Below, piece by piece: positions 1 to 5,583 of a DNA stretch of 5,583 nucleotides (within the stretch, counting starts at the first letter, position 1; every line of letters begins with the position of its first letter). The notes under the pieces were generated by a model. It was not told the origin of the DNA and searched no databases. It saw nothing but the letters and a program-made list of their open reading frames with translations. The stretch is taken from the NCBI GenBank assembly GCA_007135385.1, contig SLIY01000197.1, forward strand, positions 1-5,583, given 5' to 3'. The translations under genes and the position numbers were made by a program. Origin of the DNA: Leptolyngbyaceae cyanobacterium CSSed165cm_216. Lineage in GTDB: Bacteria; Cyanobacteriota; Cyanobacteriia; Phormidesmidales; Phormidesmidaceae.

Positions 1-716
1 ATCGGGCCGAGTTTCTCTACGATAATTTGATGATCGAGGCCAACATTATCCACAGTGCCTATCGCCATGGGGTTACCAAACTATTATTCCTGGGGTCGTC
101 CTGCATTTATCCCAAGCTCTGCCCCCAGCCCATGCAGGAAGACTACCTGCTAACAGGCTCACTAGAGCCGACGAACGAACCCTACGCGATCGCCAAAATT
201 GCCGGGCTTAAACTCTGTGAAAACTACTGCCGCCAGTATGGGGTCAGCTTTATCTCGGCCATGCCGACTAACCTCTATGGCATCAACGACAACTTCAACC
301 TAGCCAACTCCCATGTGCTACCAGCTTTGATGCGCAAGTTCCATGCTGCCAAGGTCAATGACGATCCCACAGTGACCGTCTGGGGGACAGGCACCCCCCT
401 GCGGGAATTTTTGTATGTAGATGACCTGGCCGATGCCCTGGTGTTTTTGATGAACACTTATAACCAGGTCGAGTTCGTCAATGTTGGCACAGGGCAGGAA
501 GTTTCTATTAAAGAACTGGCCTTGACAATAAAAGCGGTGGTCGGCTATGAGGGCGAACTAGTGTTTGACACCACCAAACCCGACGGCACCCCCCGTAAAC
601 TATTGGACGTGTCCCGCCTGACTGCCGCTGGCTGGCAAGCTAAAACGAGTCTCAAGCAGGGCATCGAGCAGACCTACAGTTGGTTTGTGCAAAACTACGA
701 CACCATCAGAGCTTAG
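1..716 (+). CDS. fcl: GDP-L-fucose synthase, 5' end cut off by the window edge
   Basis: This cytoplasmic NADPH-dependent epimerase/reductase of the short-chain dehydrogenase superfamily converts GDP-4-keto-6-deoxy-D-mannose to GDP-L-fucose, the second step after Gmd, for surface glycans. The reading frame is open from base 3, and the first in-window codons read RAEFLYDN before the LMIEANIIH stretch. Aligned from memory with the E. coli enzyme, about 75 N-terminal residues are missing, including the GxxGxxG nucleotide-binding loop. The visible catalytic elements are LGSSCIYP (Ser107 and Cys109 in E. coli numbering), the YxxxK pair in EPYAIAK (Tyr136 and Lys140; the Tyr codon is at 183-185), the MPTNLYG stretch, NSHVLPAL with the active-site His, and the REF and KPDGTPRKLLD signatures. 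The loop before NVGTG is shorter than in E. coli, so the full protein would be about 310 residues. It ends in TAG, one base from the convergent pilC stop. The family call is secure. Whether gmd lies upstream cannot be seen. Confidence 0.95.
   Translation, partial: RAEFLYDNLMIEANIIHSAYRHGVTKLLFLGSSCIYPKLCPQPMQEDYLLTGSLEPTNEPYAIAKIAGLKLCENYCRQYGVSFISAMPTNLYGINDNFNLANSHVLPALMRKFHAAKVNDDPTVTVWGTGTPLREFLYVDDLADALVFLMNTYNQVEFVNVGTGQEVSIKELALTIKAVVGYEGELVFDTTKPDGTPRKLLDVSRLTAAGWQAKTSLKQGIEQTYSWFVQNYDTIRA
186..193. repeat. HIP1 octamer GCGATCGC inside fcl
   Basis: This is a perfect copy of the highly iterated palindrome HIP1, which is strongly over-represented in many cyanobacterial genomes. It lies in the codons of the catalytic EPYAIAK segment. 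It is useful as a taxonomic marker; no regulatory role is implied. Confidence 0.8.
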
Positions 717-717
717 G

Positions 718-1938
718 CTACTGCACCACTTCCATAATCCGGAACATGGGCAGATACATCGACACCAGAATTGACCCTACCATGCCCCCCAGCACGATAA
801 TCATGATCGGTTCCATAATACTGGTCAGCGCTTTAACGGCCTGCTCGACTTCATCTTCATAGAAGTCGGCAACTTTCATTAGCATTTGGTCTAGCTCACC
901 GGTTTCTTCGCCAATGCTAATCATTTGTACCGCCATGGTAGGAAATACCGAGTGCTTTTGGAGGGCTAAGCTAATCATGCCGCCAGTTTGCACGTCTTTG
1001 CGAGCCTCATCTACCGCTTCAGCAATCACCTGGTTGCCGGCTGTATCCCGCACAATTTCTAGGGCCGTCAGAATCGGCACCCCAGACTTAGACAAAGACC
1101 CAAAGGTGCGGCAAAACCGAGCCGTCGCTGTTTTTTGAATCAGATCACCAAACAGGGGCATTTTTAAGGCAAATCGATCGATAACCCGACGTCCATTCAG
1201 GGTGGCATAGTAGCGTCTAAAGGCAAACATAGCCGCCGCAATGACCGCGATCATGATCACCCAGTTCAGGGGTTGTCGCAAAAAACCACTAATCCCCAGC
1301 ATCATTTGGGTAAATAGGGGCAAATCTGCGTCAAACTGCTCAAACATTTCGGCAAAGATGGGCAGCAGAAACATGGTCATAGCCACAAAAATGACCACCG
1401 CCAAAAATCCCACCGTTACCGGATAGGCCAGGGCTGACCTAATTTGGTTTTGCAGTCGATTCAGGTCTTCCAGCAGCTTAGCCAGCCGATTGAGCACCTC
1501 GTCGAGCACCCCGCCGACTTCCCCAGCCTGCACCAGGGCGACATAGAGGTTATCGAAACAGGCCGGATGCTTACGCATGGCGTCCGATAAGCTGGTGCCC
1601 TGCTGCACATCAGCATTAATGGCCAACAGCGATCTTTTCAGCTTAGGGTTAGGGCAGTCATCGGCCAACACCCCTAACCCCCTAACCAGGCCAACCCCAG
1701 CATTGACCAGGGCTGCAAACTGACGGGAGAAGATCGCCTTATCCTTGACCGTCACCTTGGTGAGCGAGGTTTTGATACTCTCAAAATCGAGGTTAAAACT
1801 TGTCTCTTCTTTAATATCAGAAACAAACAGACCCCGATCCTTGAGCATGTTACGGGCTTCATTGGGCGTTTCCGCCGCAATCCGCTCCTTGCGTTGGGAA
1901 CCACTTGCATCACGACCAATGGCAACGTAGTTAGGCAT
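718..1938 (-). CDS. pilC: Type IV pilus inner-membrane platform protein PilC (GspF family)
   Basis: PilC is the polytopic inner-membrane platform on which the PilB and PilT ATPases act to add or remove pilin subunits; it is needed for pilus assembly. The 406-residue length is normal for the family. Two T2SSF domains are visible, at about residues 68-191 and 270-393. Each carries the repeated signature, QAGEVGGVLDEVL at 137-149 and SIGEETGELDQML at 341-353. Three hydrophobic segments fit membrane helices at about 172-195, 224-241 and 376-399, and the protein ends shortly after the last one, as is usual. The N-terminus (MPNYVAIGRDASG) matches the family start. The ATG at 1938 has no good Shine-Dalgarno sequence in front of it. 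The gene lies 266 bp downstream of pilT, with terminator-like structure and a consensus -10 box between them, so it may have its own promoter. It reads as intact. Confidence 0.95.
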   Translation of the reverse strand: MPNYVAIGRDASGSQRKERIAAETPNEARNMLKDRGLFVSDIKEETSFNLDFESIKTSLTKVTVKDKAIFSRQFAALVNAGVGLVRGLGVLADDCPNPKLKRSLLAINADVQQGTSLSDAMRKHPACFDNLYVALVQAGEVGGVLDEVLNRLAKLLEDLNRLQNQIRSALAYPVTVGFLAVVIFVAMTMFLLPIFAEMFEQFDADLPLFTQMMLGISGFLRQPLNWVIMIAVIAAAMFAFRRYYATLNGRRVIDRFALKMPLFGDLIQKTATARFCRTFGSLSKSGVPILTALEIVRDTAGNQVIAEAVDEARKDVQTGGMISLALQKHSVFPTMAVQMISIGEETGELDQMLMKVADFYEDEVEQAVKALTSIMEPIMIIVLGGMVGSILVSMYLPMFRIMEVVQ

Positions 1939-1964
1939 GGCTCAAAGGCTGAATAGTTTCAGCA

Positions 1965-1970
1965 ATTATA
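1965..1970 (-). promoter_or_regulatory. Candidate -10 box for pilC
   Basis: On the minus strand this is a perfect TATAAT, ending 26 bases before the pilC ATG and predicting a leader of about 20 nt. I find no convincing -35 hexamer at 16-18 bp; the nearest TTG-containing candidates (TTGCCT and TTGATT) are 20 and 24 bp away. It would have to be a -10-dominant or activator-dependent promoter. A chance match in AT-rich spacer is possible. Confidence 0.35.
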
Positions 1971-2051
1971 ACGACTTGCTCTAGTTTCTGAGGCAATCAA
2001 CTGGGCTGATCTAAACCAAATCTAAGTCCAGACCTGAGTTCTGCCTATGGG

Positions 2052-2075
2052 AAAACTCCAGATTCCGAGCTGGAG
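2052..2075 (-). terminator. Small terminator-like hairpin upstream of pilC
   Basis: Read on the minus strand, CTCCAG (2075-2070), an 8-nt loop and CTGGAG (2061-2056) form a 6-bp stem directly followed by TTTT (2055-2052). The geometry is that of a weak intrinsic terminator lying between pilT and pilC. The stem and T-tract are short, so partial termination or attenuation is more likely than complete termination. Confidence 0.35.
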
Positions 2076-2112
2076 GTGGTATGGGATCTGTGGTATGGGA
2101 TCTATAGGATCT
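2076..2112. repeat. Perfect 14-bp tandem duplication with a degenerate third unit
   Basis: The unit GTGGTATGGGATCT occurs at 2076-2089 and again, identically, at 2090-2103. It is followed by a shortened, diverged piece (ATAGGATCT, 2104-2112). It abuts the terminator-like hairpin in the pilT-pilC spacer. It may be a small replication-slippage product or a pair of adjacent protein-binding sites; the sequence does not decide between these. Confidence 0.7.
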
Positions 2113-2160
2113 GTAAACCAGCCTGTAGCAGCGTGGGTGAGCTCAAAGACTGGCGAACCA

Positions 2161-2219
2161 GCAGCCCGAAAGGGTGTATCTAGATTCGATACACCCATAG
2201 CCAGTTAACGACGGGCTGC
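2161..2219 (-). repeat. Nested inverted repeats around the pilT stop codon
   Basis: The inner arms GGGTGTATC (2172-2180) and GATACACCC (2188-2196) give a perfect 9-bp stem with a 7-nt loop, beginning 9 bases past the pilT stop in the direction of transcription. Only TTT follows the stem, so as an intrinsic terminator it is weak. Outer arms GCAGCCCG (2161-2168) and CGGGCTGC (2212-2219) form a second perfect 8-bp pair. The 2212-2219 arm lies within the last pilT codons (Ala371-Arg373). The structure could stabilise the pilT 3' end, mark an RNA processing site, or lower expression of pilC relative to pilT. Confidence 0.55.
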
Positions 2220-3329
2220 CCCAGCCCCCTGACGCGCAGCAGGGTTAGGCATTGCTGCTGGCCCAATCAGCCGTTGCAACTCGTCAGGCCGAGATGTCTT
2301 TGACATGGCCGCTTCAAAAGAAATGGCGCCTGATTTGTACAAATCGGCTAGGGTCTTTTCGAGGGTTTGCATAGCCAGCTTACCGCCCGTTTGAATGGCA
2401 CCGTAAATCTGAGCTGTTTTACCCTCTCGAATCAAGTTGGCGATCGCTGGGGTCACCACCATAATTTCTTGAGCCATTACCCGGCCAAATTCCCCCGGCT
2501 TAGGGTTGGCCTTAGGTACTAAGGTTTGGCTCAGCACAGCTACCAGAGAACCAGACAACTGGACGCGAATCTGCTGTTGTTGTTCTGGAGGGAACACATC
2601 CACCATCCGGTCCACCGTTTGGGCGGCTGAGCTGGTGTGCAAGGTGCCAAACACCAAGTGACCGGTTTCTGCGGCAGAAATGGCCAGAGAAATCGTTTCT
2701 AGGTCCCGCATTTCCCCCACCAGAATCACATCTGGATCCTCCCGTAGAGCCGCCCGTAGGGCATTGGCAAAACTCTTCGTGTCCTCGCCGACTTGCCGTT
2801 GGTGAATCAGACTTTTAATCGGCTCATAAACAAATTCAATCGGATCCTCGACAGTCAAAATGTGCTCGGGCCGGGTGAGGTTGATGTTGTTAATCATCGA
2901 GGCCAGGGTAGTGGACTTACCTGACCCGGTCGGCCCCGTCACCAGCACCAAGCCCCGGGGCTTTTCGGACAACTCCCGGACAATGTTGGGGAGTCCCAGC
3001 ACCTCTAAACTGGGAATTTTAGAACTGAGGGCCCGCAGACAGGCAGCATAGGTGCCGCGATCCTTATAAACGTTGACCCGGAAGCGAGCTAAGCCCTTGA
3101 CCCCGTAGGAGCAGTCCAGTTCCCAGGTTTGCTCCAACTGCTTCCGCTGGGTATTGTTGAGCATGCTGAAAATCAGCCGCTGGCACGATTCTGGGGTCAT
3201 TGGTTCGTGCTCAGTTGGGGTCAGCTTGCCGCTGATGCGGATGTAGGGAGGTAAGCCAGCGGACAGGTGTAAGTCTGACCCGCCCCGCTCAATCACCTCT
3301 TCCATCAGATCCTCGATCATCAGTTCCAT
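2205..3329 (-). CDS. pilT: Type IV pilus retraction ATPase PilT
   Basis: PilT is a hexameric cytoplasmic ATPase that docks on PilC and drives pilus depolymerisation, giving twitching or phototactic movement and DNA uptake. The protein has 374 residues. The N-terminal PAS-like domain contains GGSDLHLSAG at 16-25. The Walker A motif GPTGSGKST is at 132-140 and the Asp box with EDPIEF at 161-166. The Walker B region PDVILVGEMRD is at 199-209 with catalytic Glu206, and the His box TGHLVFGTLHT has His224 and His231. The PilT-specific retraction motif appears as AIANLIRE at 295-302, with Ala where many proteobacterial PilTs have Arg. The last 20 or so residues are an Ala/Gly/Arg-rich tail. The ATG at 3329 is chosen because a strong ribosome-binding site lies 6 nt before it; Met4 would be too far from it. 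It ends in TAA and lies 197 bp downstream of pilB. It is intact. Confidence 0.96.
   Translation of the reverse strand: MELMIEDLMEEVIERGGSDLHLSAGLPPYIRISGKLTPTEHEPMTPESCQRLIFSMLNNTQRKQLEQTWELDCSYGVKGLARFRVNVYKDRGTYAACLRALSSKIPSLEVLGLPNIVRELSEKPRGLVLVTGPTGSGKSTTLASMINNINLTRPEHILTVEDPIEFVYEPIKSLIHQRQVGEDTKSFANALRAALREDPDVILVGEMRDLETISLAISAAETGHLVFGTLHTSSAAQTVDRMVDVFPPEQQQQIRVQLSGSLVAVLSQTLVPKANPKPGEFGRVMAQEIMVVTPAIANLIREGKTAQIYGAIQTGGKLAMQTLEKTLADLYKSGAISFEAAMSKTSRPDELQRLIGPAAMPNPAARQGAGAARR
2440..2447. repeat. HIP1 octamer GCGATCGC inside pilT
   Basis: This is a second perfect HIP1 palindrome, in the codons of the AIANLIRE region of pilT. An unbiased 8-mer would be expected about once per 65 kb, so two copies in 5.6 kb support a cyanobacterial origin. 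Confidence 0.8.
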
Positions 3330-3334
3330 TCAAC

Positions 3335-3343
3335 TACCTCCTT
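3335..3343 (-). promoter_or_regulatory. Strong ribosome-binding site of pilT
   Basis: On the minus strand AAGGAGGTA lies upstream of the pilT ATG. The AAGGAGGT core is 6 nt from the start codon and is nearly fully complementary to the 16S rRNA tail. It fixes the pilT start and contrasts with pilB and pilC, which have no clear Shine-Dalgarno sequence. Confidence 0.85.
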
Positions 3344-3526
3344 GATTAATAAAAAGATTGGTCAACGCAATCTCAACCAGCACCATCGGACCAAAACACC
3401 ATTCAGGGAAAACGTCTGCCCGCTTGGCTACTGACCTGGAACCCTTGAGCTGATATAAACAACATGCCCAGACCCCAGTCAGAAGCTGTCATTTTCACAT
3501 CCCTTAACCCTCGGTTACGCATATCT

Positions 3527-5533
3527 CTAATCATGGAAACGGGGTGTCAAACAATAGGGGCAGTCAAGCCACTCTTGCTGAAGCTCAGCATTACAGCAGG
3601 AACAAGTAAGCGATGCTTTACGCCTTGATTTCAGCTCCGCTTCTAAACCAGTATCGGTAAAGGTAACCCGCTCTACCTCGTCCAGAGTGGTGTAGCCCTG
3701 ACGCACCAGATCAAGACTGTAAGAGAGTAGAGTTTGCATACCTTCTTCCACCGCGGCTTCTTTGATGTGTTCTGTGGGAGCCCCTTCAGAAATCAGCTTT
3801 TGTAACTTTTCGGTCACTCGCATGACCTCGTAGACCCCAACTCGTCCCTTGTATCCAGCTCCCTGACAGCTAGGGCAAAGGGTATTGTTAGCTTTGGCAG
3901 CGGTAATTTCCTCTAAGCTCAGGGTATTGGCTTTGTAAAAGGTGATATCAGATTCTAACGATGAGGTTAGGCCAAAGCGGGCCAGGTCGTCTTGGGTAGG
4001 GTGATAGGCAATACGGCATTCGGAGCAAACTTTCCGGACTAAACGCTAGGCTAGGACCCCAATCAGAGCGCTAGAGACCATAAACGACTCAATTCCCATC
4101 TCATCGAGACGGGTGATCGCTCCAGCGGCATCATTGGTGTGCAGGGTGGTCAACACCAGGTGCCCCGTCAAGGCGGCCTCAATGGCCGTTTTAGCCGTCT
4201 CTGGATCCCGAGTTTCCCCCACCAAAATGACATCGGGATCTTGCCGCAAGAACGCCCGCAAGATCATGGCAAAATCCATACCCTTTTCGCGAATGACCTG
4301 TACCTGGGTCAGTCCAGGCAGGGTGTACTCAATTGGGTCTTCGGCCGTGCTGATGTTAATGCCGGGATCGTTACGCTCTGACAGAACCGAGTACAACGTG
4401 GTGGTTTTACCAGAACCTGTTGGTCCAGTAACTAAGATTAGGCCGAAGGGGCGAGAGGCCATTTCCTGGACAATTTGCAGCGAGTTAGGATCGGTAATTA
4501 ACTTGTCTAACCCCAGCTGAGTAGAAGCGTTGTCCAGAATCCTGAGGACGACCTTCTCACCGCAGCGACTGGGCAAGGTGCTGACCCGAAAGTCGACCTT
4601 ACGCCCCTGAAACACTCTGCGAATACGACCATCTTGGGGCATGCGCCGTTCGGCAATATCTAGTTCGGCAATAATTTTGAAGCGGGCGGTAACGGCCGGA
4701 ATGATCTTCTTTGGCATCTTAGGCAGAGCTTCTCTAAGCACGCCGTCCTTGCGGAAGCGCACCCGTAAAAACTCTTCTTGGGGCTCAATATGAATGTCAG
4801 ACACCCCTTCTTGCAGGGCTTTGACCAGGATTTTGTTGACCAAGGCAATCACGGGTGCTGCCCCAGCATCCTTGAGGGCTGCCCCCAGGTCAGCCTCTTC
4901 ATCAATCACGTCCTCCAGGGTACCGTCCCCAAAGTCCAGTTCTTCCAGACTGGTGCTGACATCCACCGCAGCTTCTAACTCTTCTTTTTTCTGACGGGCG
5001 ACAGCTTCATCCAAATAGGTGGAAATCAGCCGTTGATAGTCCTCAACAGTGATCACCATCCGCTTCAGGGCCAGATTTTGGGGTCGCAAAATGCGGGTCA
5101 GGTCATCTTGAGCCTCCAGGTTCTCTGGATCGACCATGGCCACCAGGACTGAAGGGTGATCGTCGTCCTCTCGGGAAAGCGGCACAAGCCGATGACGACG
5201 GCAAGTATCCACCGGAATCAGCGTGTCGATCAGATTGCTAATTTGAGCAGGGGAAATATCATTAATTTCCGGATCTAACGATTCCACCCCGTAAAGAATC
5301 TTAAGCTCAAACAGCTGCTGCTTCTTGTATTGGCGCAGCAGTTCCGGAGAGAGCTGCTGACCGGTCATAGCCTCTAGCACATCGGTCAGCGCCTGACCCG
5401 TTTTACGGCTTTCAGCCAAGGCCTTTTGCATCTGCTCAGTATCTACATAGCCCGTCTGAATCAGCTTGTTGCCAAAGGGCGAAAAGCTACGCTGTAATAC
5501 TAGGGCTCGCCGGGGGGAGGAGGAATTAGTCAT
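3527..5533 (-). pseudogene. pilB: Type IV pilus assembly ATPase PilB, interrupted by an in-frame TAG at codon 496
   Basis: PilB is the hexameric GspE-family ATPase that powers pilin polymerisation through PilC. The full frame spans 668 codons before the terminal TAG, normal for cyanobacterial PilB. In order it shows an N-terminal T2SSE_N/MshEN-like region (about 18-175) and an acidic linker (about 183-220). The ATPase core follows, with SDIHIEP at 245-251, Walker A GPTGSGKT at 370-377, AEDPIEY at 397-403, Walker B PDVILVGETRD at 433-443 with Glu440, and His458/His465. Codon 496 is TAG where the family has Gln. The same frame then continues with RLVRKVCSEC (Cys503, Cys506), CPSC (Cys553, Cys556) and a terminal zinc-ribbon-like extension (Cys644, Cys647, Cys658, Cys661). 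As written, translation yields 495 residues lacking all zinc-binding parts, probably non-functional. The ATG at 5533 lacks a clear Shine-Dalgarno; the frame upstream is open to the window edge but has no start codon there. I am sure of identity, less sure that the stop is real. Confidence 0.9.
4046..4048 (-). other. Premature amber stop in pilB
   Basis: The plus strand reads CTA, which is TAG on the minus strand, in the sense frame between Leu-Ala and Arg-Leu-Val-Arg-Lys. The expected codon is CAG (Gln), so one C-to-T change explains it. No base is inserted or lost: 5533 to 3823, where the downstream open stretch has its first Met, is exactly 570 codons. The base after the stop is C. The stop lies in a tandem CTAGC CTAGC. 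Confidence 0.93.
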
Positions 5534-5583
5534 AGTACTGACGCTAAGAATTGATAACAGAACAGGCCCAAAATCAAAAGCTG

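Noticed and set aside
680..1930. Short plus-strand frames overlapping fcl and pilC
   Set aside because: They are antisense or out-of-frame shadows of pilC; the minus-strand frame has full GspF-family features.
3344..3385. Possible pilT promoter (minus strand TTGAGA, 17 bp, TTTATT)
   Set aside because: The -10 matches only 4 of 6 positions, and the predicted start would fall at the ribosome-binding site itself, leaving too short a leader.
3527..3823. A separate 98-residue minus-strand gene with two CxxC pairs
   Set aside because: It is in exactly the same frame as pilB (570 codons from its start), its first Met is internal to the conserved GVYEVMRV segment, and homology continues upstream to codon 497. 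It is the pilB C-terminus.
4046..4048. TAG reassigned to an amino acid
   Set aside because: fcl, pilC and pilB itself all end in TAG at the normal family C-terminus, so TAG acts as a stop in this genome.
3824..4050. A frameshift as the cause of the pilB break
   Set aside because: Codon-by-codon translation through 3824-4045 in the original frame gives the expected PilB sequence with both cysteine pairs, so no base is gained or lost.
4113..4520. 135-codon plus-strand open frame
   Set aside because: It is antisense to the Walker A to His-box part of pilB, the most conserved stretch. It looks like a mirror frame of conserved codons, with no recognisable motif or ribosome-binding site.
4660..4994. 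Several 60-66-codon frames on both strands inside pilB
   Set aside because: They overlap the conserved pilB frame, show no family resemblance and have no initiation signals.
1..5533. Functional link between fcl and the pil genes, such as pilin fucosylation
   Set aside because: The genes are convergent, not co-transcribed, and adjacency alone is not evidence. Nothing in the sequence ties them together.
5534..5583. Possible pilB promoter (minus strand TTGATT, 15 bp, TATCAA)
   Set aside because: Both hexamers match only 4 of 6 positions and the spacer is too short; only 50 bp of upstream sequence is available.

Overview
The window looks like ordinary cyanobacterial chromosome. The evidence is the pilB-pilT-pilC gene order, a PilB with the C-terminal CxxC...CxxC extension seen in cyanobacterial homologues, a short-loop GDP-fucose synthase, two copies of the HIP1 octamer GCGATCGC, and a roughly balanced base composition. 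A filamentous Leptolyngbya-like lineage is plausible but is only an inference. I see no mobile element, CRISPR array, RNA gene or unfamiliar gene family.

Layout. At the left edge, on the plus strand, is the 3' three quarters of a GDP-L-fucose synthase gene (fcl), which ends at 716. One base later the minus-strand pilus block begins, read from right to left. It holds pilB (5533-3527, assembly ATPase), pilT (3329-2205, retraction ATPase) and pilC (1938-718, inner-membrane platform). The spacers are 197 bp (pilB-pilT) and 266 bp (pilT-pilC). The pilT-pilC spacer contains a nested inverted repeat at the pilT stop, a perfect 14-bp tandem duplication, a small hairpin followed by T4, and a consensus TATAAT close to the pilC start. 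Together these suggest that pilC can be transcribed separately from pilT.

The main observation is that pilB is interrupted by one in-frame TAG at codon 496. It lies exactly where the family has Gln in the motif LAQRLVRK. The frame continues cleanly for another 172 codons with both zinc-binding cysteine groups intact, so this is a single CAG-to-TAG difference and not a frameshift or a decayed gene. It could be a real recent nonsense mutation, which would predict a non-piliated, non-twitching and poorly transformable cell. It could also be a sequencing or assembly error or, less likely, a leaky stop. The other genes look intact.

How the genes work together: PilB powers pilin polymerisation through the PilC platform and PilT powers depolymerisation, giving twitching motility, phototaxis and DNA uptake. 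Fcl makes GDP-L-fucose for surface glycans and belongs to a separate, convergent transcription unit.
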